Shown in pieces: positions 17,401-26,338 of a stretch of DNA of 64,000 nucleotides. The notes beneath the pieces are model-generated. The model saw only the letters and a program-made list of their open reading frames with translations. It was not told where the DNA came from and made no database searches. Position numbers and translations under genes: made by a program. Source of the stretch: Rhodococcus sp. AW25M09 (GTDB lineage: Bacteria > Actinomycetota > Actinomycetes > Mycobacteriales > Mycobacteriaceae). Position 1 is the stretch's first letter. Each line of letters starts with the position of its first letter. Location of the stretch: contig NZ_CAPS01000104.1 in assembly GCF_000333955.1 (NCBI RefSeq), positions 1-64,000 of the forward strand, read 5' to 3'.

Positions 17401-18997
17401 CGGTGTTCCGCTCCCCATCGGCACTCCTGCGGCGTTCATCGAACCCGTCGACGATCCGCTGGTGGATCTGATCAGCCGGTACGCCCGAACCCACGGCCCG
17501 TTCACTCTCGACGACGCGGCGGCGAGATTCGGGGTCGGCACCGCCGTGGTGCGCGACGTCCTGCGCCGACTGGCCGTCGACAAACGCGTCGTCGAGGGCG
17601 AATTCCGGCCCGGTGCCACGGGCAGCGAATGGTGCGACGCCGAGGTTCTCCGGCGCTTGCGGCGTCGCTCGCTCGCCGCCGCCAGGCAGGAGGTCGAACC
17701 CGTCTCGACCGCCACACTCGGCCGCTTTCTCCCCGCATGGCAGCACGTCGACAGTCGACGCCTGAGCGGAATCGACGGCGTCGCGACCGTCATCGAACAG
17801 CTTGCGGGCGTTCCGGTTCCGGCATCGGCATGGGAATCACTCGTGCTCTCGTCCCGGGTGACCGATTACAGCCCGGCGATGCTCGACGAACTCACCTCCA
17901 CCGGTGAGGTGTTGTGGTCGGGACACGGCGCGATCTCGTCCAAGGACGGCTGGGTGAGCCTGCACATGGCCGATACCGCGCCGCTCACCCTCGTGCCGGC
18001 AGCCGAATCGGACCTGTCCGAACTGCAGATTCGCATTCAGGATGCAGTCGCCGGCGGCGGTGCGTACTTCTTCCGGCAACTCTCCGACACCGTCGGCAGT
18101 ACCGACGACACTGCGCTGCAGGCAGCACTGTGGGAGTTGGTGTGGGCCGGCCGCCTGAGCAACGACACGTTCGCTCCACTGCGCGCCCTGTTGAACTCCA
18201 CCGCCACCCGCTCGGCCCCGAGTCATCGATCACCCCGCCGCACACCGCGATTGCGCTCCTACCGGCAGTTCGAGCGCCCATCGCTGCCCACCAGGACTGG
18301 GCCACCGACGGCCGGGGGGCGGTGGTCGAGGTTGCCCGAACTCGAACCCGACCTCACCGTGCGCGCGCACGCTACAGCGGATGTGATGCTCGAACGCTAC
18401 GGCGTGGTCACTCGCGGTTCGGTGATGAACGAAGGGGTTCCCGGTGGATTCGCCACGATGTACAAGGTTCTCACCGGTTTCGAGGACTCCGGTCGCTGCC
18501 GTCGCGGCTACTTCGTCGACTCACTCGGTGGCGCTCAGTTCTCCACCTCCGACGTGGTCGATCGACTGCGCAGCTATGACGAACCGAAGAAGAACGCGTC
18601 CGCCGTGGTGTTGGCCTCGTGCGATCCGGCCAACCCGTACGGCGGCGCTCTGCCATGGCCGAAAGCCGGCGGTGGAGAGGCTGGTGGCGGAGAGAAGTCA
18701 GACGAGACGACGAAGCATCGCCCTGGTCGCAAAGCCGGCGCACTGGTGGTGCTGGTCCGAGGCGAATTGACGATGTTCGTCGAGCGGGGCGGGAAGTCGG
18801 TACTGACGTTCGGCGAGAACGCCGACGACATCGGCGCTGCGGCAACCGCATTGGCAGCTACCGTCCGACGCGGCGGAGTCGACAAGTTGCTCGTGGAGCG
18901 CATCAACGGTCACGACATACATGGGACCGACTTCTCCAAGACCTTGACCGAGGCGGGTTTCTCGGCAACTCCCCGCGGACTTCGACTACGCCGCTGA
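14420..18997 (+). CDS. lhr: Lhr superfamily 2 ATP-dependent helicase
   Basis: The 1525-residue protein has the size and layout of Lhr. Motif I is APTGSGKT (56-63), motif II is DEVH (178-181), followed by LSATVRP. The helicase-C domain contains RCVVATSSLELGIDMG and QRVGRAGHQ. A winged-helix and a long C-terminal module fill residues about 500-1525. Lhr tracks 3' to 5' on DNA, unwinds RNA:DNA hybrids, and in mycobacteria is induced by DNA damage. I chose the ATG at 14420; an upstream codon at 14375 gives a non-conserved extension, and Met17 at 14468 is another option. The C-terminal region holds a Gly/Lys-rich insert near residues 1415-1440. The DNA glycosylase gene follows after 46 bases, as in M. 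tuberculosis (lhr-nei), so they probably act together in repair. Confidence 0.95.
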   Translation: MARQNIGTEASGTLSVMEKLSRPTREWFTGAFPAPTSAQLGAWSSISSGSHTLVVAPTGSGKTLSAFLWALDELAQLGADSTRKTKVLYISPLKALAVDVERNLRAPLVGITQTAKRLGLDPPEISVGVRSGDTSAADRRNMIKTPPDILITTPESLFLMLTSAARDILAEVDTVIVDEVHAVAGTKRGAHLAVSLERLDAMLEKPAQRIGLSATVRPHEEVGRFLAGAAPIEIVAPPAPKTFDLTVQVPVEDMTELGVADPNADTSAAPPTQGSIWPHVEEKMVDLILEHKSCIVFANSRRFAERLTARLNEVYAERIGDGVDTQHKPPSQVGTPNDVNHGADPLLARAHHGSVSKDQRALIEDDLKTGRLRCVVATSSLELGIDMGAVDLVVQVEAPPSVASGLQRVGRAGHQVGEISKGVLFPKHRTDLIHCAVTVERMTSGKIEALFVPANPLDVLAQQTVAACALEPIDAEDWFDSVRRTGSFATLPRSAYESTLDLLSGRYPSDEFAELRPRLVWDRDANTLTGRPGSQRLAVTSGGTIPDRGLFTVYMVGEKQSRVGELDEEMVYESRVGDVFALGATSWRIEEITHDRVLVSPAYGQPGRLPFWHGDGLGRPAELGQALGAFLRSTTDRSNLAERLSTDGLDANAVNNLIALLDEQLEATGQLPTDKTMIVERFRDELGDWRLVLHSTYGQQVHAPWALAVGARLIERYGIDAAPTASDDGIIVRLPDTDDQPPGAELFVFERDEIADIVTEQVGGSALFASRFRECAARALLLPRRNPGKRAPLWQQRQRSAQLLDVARKYPTFPILLETVRECLQDVYDLPALEDILARIGRRQIRIVDVETPSPSPFANSLLFNYVGAFMYEGDSPLAERRAAALSLDSALLAELLGRVELRELLDDSVITTTELELQRLPEDRRAKDIEGVADLLRLLGPLTVEEVGLRTHGDEYPIWLTELADAKRAMEVSFAGKSWWTAIEDAARLRDALGVPLPIGTPAAFIEPVDDPLVDLISRYARTHGPFTLDDAAARFGVGTAVVRDVLRRLAVDKRVVEGEFRPGATGSEWCDAEVLRRLRRRSLAAARQEVEPVSTATLGRFLPAWQHVDSRRLSGIDGVATVIEQLAGVPVPASAWESLVLSSRVTDYSPAMLDELTSTGEVLWSGHGAISSKDGWVSLHMADTAPLTLVPAAESDLSELQIRIQDAVAGGGAYFFRQLSDTVGSTDDTALQAALWELVWAGRLSNDTFAPLRALLNSTATRSAPSHRSPRRTPRLRSYRQFERPSLPTRTGPPTAGGRWSRLPELEPDLTVRAHATADVMLERYGVVTRGSVMNEGVPGGFATMYKVLTGFEDSGRCRRGYFVDSLGGAQFSTSDVVDRLRSYDEPKKNASAVVLASCDPANPYGGALPWPKAGGGEAGGGEKSDETTKHRPGRKAGALVVLVRGELTMFVERGGKSVLTFGENADDIGAAATALAATVRRGGVDKLLVERINGHDIHGTDFSKTLTEAGFSATPRGLRLRR

Positions 18998-19043
18998 ATC
19001 GCTCGCGACACAGAATCAACGAAACCTGACCGAGAGGACATCG

Positions 19044-19826
19044 ATGCCCGAGGGCGATACCGTCTGGCGCGCAGCCAACACACTGCGTGGTGCACTGGAG
19101 GGCCAACGGCTGACCACCTGCGATGTACGCGTACCGCGATACGCCACAGTCGATTTCAGCGGAGAAACCGTCGAATCCGTCGCCTCGAGGGGAAAGCACC
19201 TGCTGATCAGAGTGGGCGGATACTCCATTCATTCGCATCTGAAGATGGAGGGCACCTGGCACGTCTACGCACCCGGTGCTCGGTGGCGTCGCCCGGCGTT
19301 TCAGGCGCGCATCATCTTGAACACCGCGAACGCCCAAGCCATCGGGTTCGAGCTCGGGGTACTGGACATCCTCGAGAACGAGGACGAGGCCGTCGGATAT
19401 CTCGGACCGGATCTGTTGGGGGCGGACTGGGACGCGAGCGTCGCTCTGACCCGCTTGGCATCCGACCCGGCCCGACCCGTCGGACTCGCTCTGCTCGATC
19501 AGCGCAACATCGCCGGGCTCGGCAATGTCTACCGCAACGAGATCTGTTTCCTTCGTGGAGTCGACCCTCGCACTCCGGTAGGCGACGCGGGCGACCTGCA
19601 GAAAATGATCGACCTGTCATTTCGAACGATCATGGCGAACAAGAACCGAAACCAGCGCGTCACCACCGGAGATCGACGACCAGGCCGGCATTTCTGGGTG
19701 TACGGCCGCGAGAACAAGCCGTGCCGACGCTGCGGAACCACCATCGAGTTCGGTCTTCTCGGCGACAGCCCGCTCGAGGAACGGCAGATCTACTACTGCC
19801 CGCACTGCCAACGGCTGCCGACCTGA
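19044..19826 (+). CDS. nei: Fpg/Nei family DNA glycosylase/AP lyase
   Basis: The 260-residue protein opens with MPEGDTV, the Nei (endonuclease VIII) form of the N-terminal catalytic Pro2-Glu3. It then has the SRGKHLLIR beta strand, the helix-two-turn-helix with LLDQRNIAGLGNVYRNEICF, and a C-terminal zinc finger (CRRC near residue 230 and CPHC near 252) that contacts DNA. It removes oxidised bases and cuts the abasic site. Length is normal. GAGAGGACATCG upstream contains a usable ribosome site. It follows lhr closely, and the pairing of a glycosylase with this helicase is conserved across actinobacteria. Confidence 0.93.
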   Translation: MPEGDTVWRAANTLRGALEGQRLTTCDVRVPRYATVDFSGETVESVASRGKHLLIRVGGYSIHSHLKMEGTWHVYAPGARWRRPAFQARIILNTANAQAIGFELGVLDILENEDEAVGYLGPDLLGADWDASVALTRLASDPARPVGLALLDQRNIAGLGNVYRNEICFLRGVDPRTPVGDAGDLQKMIDLSFRTIMANKNRNQRVTTGDRRPGRHFWVYGRENKPCRRCGTTIEFGLLGDSPLEERQIYYCPHCQRLPT

Positions 19827-19876
19827 CGGCTCCCTATCAGGCGGAACCCAGCCTGCTCACAGCTTCGCCGACCACG

Positions 19877-19993
19877 ATGGAAGCCATGCTGACACTTGCA
19901 ATGCTCACCCTGCTGATGATGGCCGTGTCCGGTGCTGTTGCTGGACGCGCACCCCGCACTCTGGTCCGCCCGCGCTCACTGCACCGGGTGTGA
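19877..19993 (+). CDS. Possible 38-residue membrane peptide
   Basis: A short frame runs from ATG (19877) to TGA (19991-19993). Its first 20 residues are strongly hydrophobic with six methionines (MLTLAMLTLLMMAV), followed by a short basic tail (RAPRTLVRPRSLHRV), which could span the membrane once. It occupies part of the otherwise empty 261 bases between nei and the nitrate transporter. There is no clear ribosome site, and a chance frame is quite possible. Confidence 0.25.
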   Translation: MEAMLTLAMLTLLMMAVSGAVAGRAPRTLVRPRSLHRV

Positions 19994-20087
19994 TCGACCA
20001 ACCCTTCCGCACCTTCGAACCAGCAGCAGTCGGACCTCGTCGCGCGACGGTAACGCGATCCGACTGCCAGATGTTCGAGTAGAGGGG

Positions 20088-21470
20088 TCAGACGCCTGCC
20101 TGGCCCATCCGGGTGCTCTTGCGGATATAGAAGAACCACGTCACCACGAGCAGAACGATGAAGAAGAACACGTAGAACCACAGGGCCGGTTCGATGTTTC
20201 CTACCGAACTCTTCGACCACGCGTAAGCCAACGGAACGATGAAGCCACCGAAAGCGCCGACCGAGGAAATGATGCCGAGCGCGCCCGCTGCCTGACGACG
20301 CATGTGCTGCATGATCTCCGGCGTACCGCCCGCATCCTCGCCCTTGGTGCGGAAGATCTTCGAGATCATCCGGTAGGTCGATCCGTTGCCGATCCCCGTG
20401 GCAACGAAAAGAAACATGAAGGCCGCGAAGAAGAACGGCAGGTTGACCATTTTCACGGCCGCCAGGACGCCGGCCGCACCGATTGCCAGCATGATGAAGC
20501 TGACCGCGGTGATGCGCGCACCGCCGATGTTGTCCGCGAGCTTGCCGCCGAGCGGACGGGCGATCGACCCGATACCCGCACCGAGGAACGCCCACGTCAA
20601 TGCGATGTCGCCGCGGTCGAAGACCGCTTTGAGCAGCGACGGGAACGCGGCGGAATAGCCGATGAACGATCCGAAGGTGCCGATGTACAGCAGTGACATC
20701 ACCCAGGTCTCCTGGTGCTTCAACGAATCCAGAACCGGCTTGACGTCCGCTTTCGCCTCGGCAAGGTTGTTCATGAACAGGAACGCCAACACTGCGGCAA
20801 CGATGGCGAGCGGGGCATAGAGCAGACCCGCGCGGGTCAACGCGACTCCGCCACCGGCGACAACGAGCAGCGGCACGATCTTCTGGGCCACGGCGACGCC
20901 GATGTTTCCACCGGCCGCGTTCAGCCCGAGGGCCCAACCTTTTTCGCTCTCCGGGTAGAAGAAGGAGATATTGGCCATCGACGAGGCGAAGTTACCGCCT
21001 CCGAAGCCGGCGGTCGCGGCGATCAGAAGGAGCAGCCCGTAGTTGATGTCCGGGTTGGATACCGCCCAGCTCAACCCGAGGCACGGGATCAGCAGCAGCA
21101 GGGCGGAGATGACAGTCCAGTTGCGCCCCCCGAAAAGGGGAATCGCGAACGTGTACGGAAGCCGCAGGACAGCACCGACCCCGCTGGGTACGGCGACGAG
21201 CCACAGCGCTTGGCTGGTGGAGAGTGCGAAACCCGATGCCGCAGCAGCACCGTCGGCCCCGACGGTCATCTGAACCACCACGATGCTCCACAGCAGCCAC
21301 ACCGAGAACCCGATGTGCTCCGCGAAAATCGAGAAGATCAGGTTCTTCCGCGCGACCGGCCGACCGATCGAGTTCCAAAAGGTCTCGTTCTCCGGTTCCC
21401 ACTTGTGGATCCAGTGTCCCCTCAGGTCGAGTGCCTCGGCCTTGTCGTCACGTTCCAGAGTGCTGGTCAT
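20088..21470 (-). CDS. NarK-type nitrate/nitrite transporter (MFS)
   Basis: The 460-residue protein has 12 hydrophobic segments and the nitrate signature of the NNP family, AGFGGGNFASSMANISFFYP, near residues 150-170. A second GGN-like stretch (GLNAAGGNIGVAVAQ) follows. The N-terminal DLRGHWIHKWEPENETFWNS is typical of NarK/NarU proteins. It would import nitrate or exchange it for nitrite. I chose the ATG at 21470 because GGGGAGGG lies 10 bases upstream; the frame opens 8 codons earlier without a site. No nitrate reductase gene is in the window, so it is a stand-alone gene here. It is the downstream neighbour of glpD on the same strand. Confidence 0.9.
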   Translation of the reverse strand: MTSTLERDDKAEALDLRGHWIHKWEPENETFWNSIGRPVARKNLIFSIFAEHIGFSVWLLWSIVVVQMTVGADGAAAASGFALSTSQALWLVAVPSGVGAVLRLPYTFAIPLFGGRNWTVISALLLLIPCLGLSWAVSNPDINYGLLLLIAATAGFGGGNFASSMANISFFYPESEKGWALGLNAAGGNIGVAVAQKIVPLLVVAGGGVALTRAGLLYAPLAIVAAVLAFLFMNNLAEAKADVKPVLDSLKHQETWVMSLLYIGTFGSFIGYSAAFPSLLKAVFDRGDIALTWAFLGAGIGSIARPLGGKLADNIGGARITAVSFIMLAIGAAGVLAAVKMVNLPFFFAAFMFLFVATGIGNGSTYRMISKIFRTKGEDAGGTPEIMQHMRRQAAGALGIISSVGAFGGFIVPLAYAWSKSSVGNIEPALWFYVFFFIVLLVVTWFFYIRKSTRMGQAGV

Positions 21471-21699
21471 CGTAGTAGCCCTCCCCATCTTCACGGCTGC
21501 CGTCCGAACCGAAATGTCCGAAGTCGATGCTGCAAAAGGTAGAGAGGAAGGGTTACATCGGAGGGCTCGGCCGTTACGCGACGGTCAAGCTGTCCACACA
21601 GTCGCGGTGGTTCTCCGGTGAGGTCGGCGGATGCACGGCCGCGGAGTGCCTGCTGTCGCAGTCGTGCACTCCAGGTTCATCTGCTTCACCAGGTCGGTG
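21471..21699. other. Gap between narK-type and glpD genes
   Basis: These 229 bases carry the upstream region of the transporter gene, including its ribosome site. No gene or strong hairpin was seen. Confidence 0.4.
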
Positions 21700-23448
21700 T
21701 CAGAGCCCCGGGGGCGGTGGAGTCGCCAGGACGGGCTCCAGAATTTCCTGACGAGCCTCGGGGGCGACGACGCGCAGGGCGTCGGCGGACTCGTCGTCGG
21801 GCTGACGCTGCGATTCGATTTCGGCCTTCACACGGGCACGGTATGTCTCGACCTCCCGATCGACCGTTGCTTCGTCCCAACCCAGGATCGGTGCGATCAA
21901 CGCCGCCACCTGACCCGCGCAGTTCATCCCGCGATGCGAATACTCGATGGAAATCCGGGTACGACGCGACAGTACGTCCTCGAGATGCAGAGCACCTTCC
22001 GCTGCCGCGGCGTAGACCACCTCGACCTGCAAGTAAGCCGGTGCGTCGGTGAGCGGTTGGAGAAGTTCGGGCTTGCCGTCCGCCATGGCGAGCACCTCGT
22101 CGATCAGCGAGCCGTAGCGGTCCAGCAGGTGTGTCACCCGATGCGGATGCAAGTTGTACATCTCGCCCAGATGCGGTGCCTGATTGACCAGGGCGAAATA
22201 GCCGTCGGCACCGACGAGCGGCACCTTCTCGGTGATCGACGACGCCACCCGTACCGGGATGTCCTCGGCGGCCAGATCGACTGCGTCCTCGGCCATCACC
22301 CGATAGGTCGTGTACTTGCCGCCGGCGATTGCAACGAGTCCGGGTGCCACCCGAGCGACCGCGTGCTCGCGGGAGAGTTTGGAGGTCTCGTCGCTCTCTC
22401 CCGCCAGCAGCGGGCGCAAACCTGCGTAGACGCCGTCGATGTCCTCGTGGGTGAGCGGAGTGACGAGTACGCCGTTGACCTCGCCCAGGATGTAGTCGAT
22501 GTCGGCCTTGGTGGCGGCCGGGTGCGCAAGATCGAGATTCCAGTCGGTGTCGGTGGTACCGATGATCCAGTGCGCACCCCACGGAATGATGAACAGCACT
22601 GACTTCTCGGTGCGCAGAATGATCGCGGCCTCGCTGACGATCCGATCCCGCGGCACCACGATGTGCACACCCTTGGAGGCACGCACTCGAAAACGTCCAC
22701 GCATGTTGGACAGCGATTGGATCTCGTCGGTCCACACTCCGGTGGCGTTGATCACCACATGCGCTCGTACCTGCGTGGTGGCACCGGTTTCCGAATCTCG
22801 CACACGTACGCCCGATACCCGATCTGCCTCACGCAAGAACCCGACGACCTGGGTGGAGGTCCGTACCACCGCGCCGTAGTGCGCGGCCGTTCTGGCCACG
22901 GTCATGGTGTGCCGGGCGTCGTCGACGACGGTGTCGTAGTACCGAATTCCGCCGATCAACGATTTTCGCTTGATTCCGGGTGACATGCGGAGCGCACCGG
23001 ACCGCGTCAGATGCTTCTGCTGCGGCACCGACTTGGCCCCGCCCATCCGGTCGTAGAGAAAGATGCCCGCCGCGATGTACGGGCGTTCCCACAGACGATG
23101 AGTGAGCGGAAACAGAAACTTCAGCGGCTTGACCAAGTGCGGCGCGAGCGTGGAGAGCGAGAGTTCTCGCTCGTGCAACGCCTCACGGACGAGCCCGAAC
23201 TCGAGCTGTTCGAGGTAGCGAAGCCCACCGTGGAACATCTTCGAAGAGCGAGACGAGGTTCCCGACGCATAGTCGCGCGCCTCGACCAGAGCAACCTTCA
23301 GTCCCCGCGTCGCCGCGTCGAGGGCCGCACCGGAGCCGACGACACCGCCGCCGACGACCACGACGTCGAACTGCTCCGAGCCGAGTTCGTCCCACGCCTC
23401 CACCCGCTGGCTGGGTCCGAGGAACTTCGTGTTCGATCGGTTGCTCAC
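21700..23448 (-). CDS. glpD: Aerobic glycerol-3-phosphate dehydrogenase
   Basis: The 582-residue protein is a full-length FAD-dependent GlpD, close to mycobacterial GlpD2. The FAD motif VVVVGGGVVGSGAALDAATR is near residues 28-47, followed by SGTSSRSSKMFHGGLRYLEQ, ATGVWTDEI, and IIGTTDTDWNLDLAHP in the substrate domain. The C-terminal DAO_C helical domain is present. It oxidises glycerol-3-phosphate to dihydroxyacetone phosphate at the membrane and feeds quinone. I chose the GTG at 23448: GGGAG lies 7 bases upstream, while the GTG two codons earlier touches that site. In M. tuberculosis glpD2 is next to lpdA; here one aminotransferase gene lies between them. Confidence 0.95.
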   Translation of the reverse strand: MSNRSNTKFLGPSQRVEAWDELGSEQFDVVVVGGGVVGSGAALDAATRGLKVALVEARDYASGTSSRSSKMFHGGLRYLEQLEFGLVREALHERELSLSTLAPHLVKPLKFLFPLTHRLWERPYIAAGIFLYDRMGGAKSVPQQKHLTRSGALRMSPGIKRKSLIGGIRYYDTVVDDARHTMTVARTAAHYGAVVRTSTQVVGFLREADRVSGVRVRDSETGATTQVRAHVVINATGVWTDEIQSLSNMRGRFRVRASKGVHIVVPRDRIVSEAAIILRTEKSVLFIIPWGAHWIIGTTDTDWNLDLAHPAATKADIDYILGEVNGVLVTPLTHEDIDGVYAGLRPLLAGESDETSKLSREHAVARVAPGLVAIAGGKYTTYRVMAEDAVDLAAEDIPVRVASSITEKVPLVGADGYFALVNQAPHLGEMYNLHPHRVTHLLDRYGSLIDEVLAMADGKPELLQPLTDAPAYLQVEVVYAAAAEGALHLEDVLSRRTRISIEYSHRGMNCAGQVAALIAPILGWDEATVDREVETYRARVKAEIESQRQPDDESADALRVVAPEARQEILEPVLATPPPPGL

Positions 23449-23549
23449 TTTCACGCTCCCACTCCGTCGACAAACCCTCGCACTGTGTGTGTCAGGCTAC
23501 CGCCCTCGATCCGCCCCGCGCAGAACCTGGAGACCGAGGCCGCGTGCGT

Positions 23550-24779
23550 TCAGTGGGCGCGGGTGAACGCCGAGCGTGCCGAGGCCAATGGTCGCACTGC
23601 ATCCGTCAGCACCGCCGGGGTCGCGCCGGCGAAGCTCAACCGAAGCGAGCGACGATACTGCTCACCGGAGCCGAACGCAGTCCCGGGCACGAAGGCAACT
23701 CCGTGGTCGAGGGCGGCGGCGAGCAACTCGCCCGTGTCGGTCGCATCCTCGAACGTGGCCCAGGTGAACATCCCTCCCGCAGGCCGGGAGACGGTAAGCC
23801 GAGCTCCGAACTCGGCGTCGAGTGCAGTCGTCAATGCTGTTGCACGACAGGAGTACTCGCGTCGAAGGTCGACCAGGTGCGCATCCAGCCACGCAGTGTC
23901 GCCGAGCATGTCGGCCGCCATCAGCTGCGTCATCGAGGAACCGCACAGATCGGCACCTTGTTTCAGCAGTTCCACCGCCGCACACACCGCACGCGGAGCA
24001 ACGAACCAGCCCACACGCAGCGTCGGGGCCAGGATCTTCGACGCACTCGACAACCGGATGACACGGTCGCTGTGGCACGCGATCGGCAGCGGCGGAGCCC
24101 CGACACCGGGCGTCGCCGAGTCCGGTGCGGCGAACCAGATCTCACCGTACGGGTCGTCCTCGATCACCCAGAATCCGAATCGATCGGCCAGGGCAGCGAG
24201 GTGACGCCGACGCTGTTCGCTCATCGTGACCCCGCGAGGATTGTGGAAGTTGGCCACCGTGTGCACCACCGCTGGACGCAGTCCCGCCGCCAGCCGTCGT
24301 TCGAGCTCCTCGGTGTCCATTCCGTCACTGTCGATGGGAATTGCTTCGATACGTGCATCTGCAATCGAGAACACCTGCAGCGCACCGGTATACGCAGGTT
24401 CGTCGACCACGACAACAGCCCCGGGGTCGATCAGGGCCTGCGCGAGCAACGTCAACGCCTGTTGCGAGCCGTGCGTAACCACGACGGTGTCCACCGGAAC
24501 CGTCACCCCGCCGCGCGCGTCGCTTTCCCTGGCCGCGAGCACGCTGCGGAGCGTTCCGTGGCCGCGGGTCTCGCAGTACTGGAGGGCGTCCGGTGTCCGC
24601 AAGGCGGCCTCGGCGGCTGCCGCGATGCGGTCGACCGGTATGAGATCCGTGGCCGGCAGACCCCCGGCCAGGCTGATGACATCGTCGCGCGCAGTGAGGG
24701 CGAGAAGATCGCGGATGGCCGAACTGGAGAGCGATTCGGTGCGCCTGGCCAGGCCGGCGGGAAGGTATGCGGAAGACAT
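23550..24779 (-). CDS. PLP-dependent aminotransferase class I/II (2-aminoadipate transaminase type)
   Basis: The 409-residue protein has the fold-type I aminotransferase layout: ISLAGGLPATDLIP at about 34-47, THGSQQALTLLAQAL, FHNPRGVTMS, EDDPYGEIW and the PLP lysine in LSSASKILAPTLRVGW. The GLP start and SSxSKILAP block are typical of the LysN/KAT (2-aminoadipate/kynurenine) group, which has broad amino-acid specificity, so I give no exact substrate. There is no fused GntR domain, so it is an enzyme rather than a MocR regulator. It lies between glpD and lpdA on the same strand, with a hairpin upstream (24854-24883) that probably separates it from lpdA. Confidence 0.85.
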   Translation of the reverse strand: MSSAYLPAGLARRTESLSSSAIRDLLALTARDDVISLAGGLPATDLIPVDRIAAAAEAALRTPDALQYCETRGHGTLRSVLAARESDARGGVTVPVDTVVVTHGSQQALTLLAQALIDPGAVVVVDEPAYTGALQVFSIADARIEAIPIDSDGMDTEELERRLAAGLRPAVVHTVANFHNPRGVTMSEQRRRHLAALADRFGFWVIEDDPYGEIWFAAPDSATPGVGAPPLPIACHSDRVIRLSSASKILAPTLRVGWFVAPRAVCAAVELLKQGADLCGSSMTQLMAADMLGDTAWLDAHLVDLRREYSCRATALTTALDAEFGARLTVSRPAGGMFTWATFEDATDTGELLAAALDHGVAFVPGTAFGSGEQYRRSLRLSFAGATPAVLTDAVRPLASARSAFTRAH

Positions 24780-24853
24780 GGGAGAAACTCCGGAGCAGCA
24801 GGAAGGGGGCAGTGGAGATTGGGAAGAACGGCCCGCGGATCCGCTGAGTCGAG

Positions 24854-24883
24854 GAGAGAGCGGACGGGTGTGTCCGCTCTCTC
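24854..24883 (-). terminator. 12-bp hairpin after the lpdA-type gene
   Basis: GAGAGAGCGGAC (24854-24865), loop GGGTGT, and the exact complement GTCCGCTCTCTC (24872-24883). It sits about 50 bases after the lpdA-type stop and 75 bases before the aminotransferase start, so it can end lpdA transcription or attenuate read-through. No T-run follows. Confidence 0.6.
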
Positions 24884-24934
24884 GACTGTCTCACGTCTAT
24901 CCGAAATATGAAACGCTGTTCTCACATCATGAGA

Positions 24935-26338
24935 TCAGTCCAAATCGTCGTGCGCCATCAGCTGACGCGCAGCCTCGATGACCGATCCCGACAACGACGG
25001 ATACACCGACAACGTGTTGGCCAGATCGTTCACCGACAAGTTGTTCTGGACGGCCATGGCGATGGGCAGAATCAACTCCGACGCACTCGGAGCGACCACG
25101 ACACCACCGATGACGACGCCGGTGGCCGGGCGGCAGAAGATCTTGACGAAACCGCGCTTGAGCCCACTCATCTTCGCCCGCGGATTGGTGGTGAGCGGCA
25201 GCATCACAGAGCGCGCAGGCACGTCACCGGCGTCGATCGCAGACTGTGCCACCCCGACCGATGCGATCTCGGGTCGAGTGAACACCGCAGACGCCACGGT
25301 CTTGAGCTTGATGGGGCTGACGGCCTGTCCGAGCGCGTGATACATCGCGATGCGGCCCTGCATCGCCGCAACCGAGGCCAGCGGCAGCAGCCCGGTGCAG
25401 TCACCGGCAGCGTAGATACCAGCGACCGCAGTACGCGATACGCGATCCACCCGCAGGTATCCACCCCGATCGAGTTCGATGCCCACTTTTTCCAGTCCGA
25501 GACCGGAGGTGTTGGGAACCGATCCGACGGTCATCAACGCATGACTGCCTTCGACGGTGCGTCCGTCCGACAGCGTGACCAGCACACCGTTCTCGGTGGA
25601 AACCACCGAATCCGCACGGGCATGCTTGACCAGGGTGACGCCTCGCTCGTTGAACGCGTCCTCGAGGACGAGTGCAGCGTCCTCGTCCTCGTGCGGAAGA
25701 ACGCGGTCGCGGCTCGACACCGCGGTCACCTTGACACCCATTTCGGTATAGGCGGAGACGAACTCGGCACCGGTCACACCGGATCCGACGACCACCAAGT
25801 GCTCGGGTAGAGCATCGAGGTCGTAGAGCTGGCGCCAATTGAGAATTCGCTCACCGTCGGGTTCAGCGCCTGCCAGCACGCGGGGCCGGGCACCGGTCGC
25901 GACGAGGACCACATCGGCGTCGAGGATGCGCTCCTCGCCGTCGGCCAGCACGGCCTTGATCTGGTGCGAGGCCATCCCGACGTGGGAGTCGATCATCTCG
26001 GCGCGTCCGGACAGCACCTTGACCCCGACCGAGGTCACGCGGTGGGCGATGTCGGCGGACTGCGCCTGCGCAAGGCTCCTCACACGGTCGTGAATCTGCG
26101 GAAGTGCGACAGCGGCCTGAGATGGATCGAGCGAGATTCCGAGGTCGCTGGCTCGGCGCATCTCGGTACGAATGCCGGTCGACGCGATGAACGTCTTCGA
26201 CGGCACACAGTCCCACAGCACACAGGCACCACCGATTCCATCGGAATCGACCAGCGTCACCTCGCCGCCGTGCTGCGCGGCCACCAATGCTGCTTCGTAC
26301 CCTGCCGGACCACCACCGATGATCACAATCCGGGTCAT
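24935..26338 (-). CDS. lpdA: NAD(P)H:quinone reductase-type flavoprotein disulfide reductase (LpdA)
   Basis: The 467-residue protein closely resembles M. tuberculosis LpdA (Rv3303c), which reduces quinones with NAD(P)H and protects against oxidative stress; it is not the E3 subunit. The FAD motif is RIVIIGGGPAGYEAALVAA and the NAD motif VVVGSGVTGAEFVSAY. The cysteine region reads GGACVLWDCVPSK, with two cysteines in C-x4-C spacing; my recollection is that the mycobacterial protein has only one. The C-terminal His-Glu pair needed for lipoamide turnover is missing (VYPSLSGS). I chose the ATG at 26338, preceded by AGAGGA. Downstream are the aminotransferase and glpD, as in the mycobacterial glpD2-lpdA pair. 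Confidence 0.9.
   Translation of the reverse strand: MTRIVIIGGGPAGYEAALVAAQHGGEVTLVDSDGIGGACVLWDCVPSKTFIASTGIRTEMRRASDLGISLDPSQAAVALPQIHDRVRSLAQAQSADIAHRVTSVGVKVLSGRAEMIDSHVGMASHQIKAVLADGEERILDADVVLVATGARPRVLAGAEPDGERILNWRQLYDLDALPEHLVVVGSGVTGAEFVSAYTEMGVKVTAVSSRDRVLPHEDEDAALVLEDAFNERGVTLVKHARADSVVSTENGVLVTLSDGRTVEGSHALMTVGSVPNTSGLGLEKVGIELDRGGYLRVDRVSRTAVAGIYAAGDCTGLLPLASVAAMQGRIAMYHALGQAVSPIKLKTVASAVFTRPEIASVGVAQSAIDAGDVPARSVMLPLTTNPRAKMSGLKRGFVKIFCRPATGVVIGGVVVAPSASELILPIAMAVQNNLSVNDLANTLSVYPSLSGSVIEAARQLMAHDDLD

Noticed and set aside
24935-26338. Dihydrolipoamide dehydrogenase (E3)
   Set aside because: The C-terminal His-Glu pair is absent and the closest match is the mycobacterial LpdA quinone reductase type.
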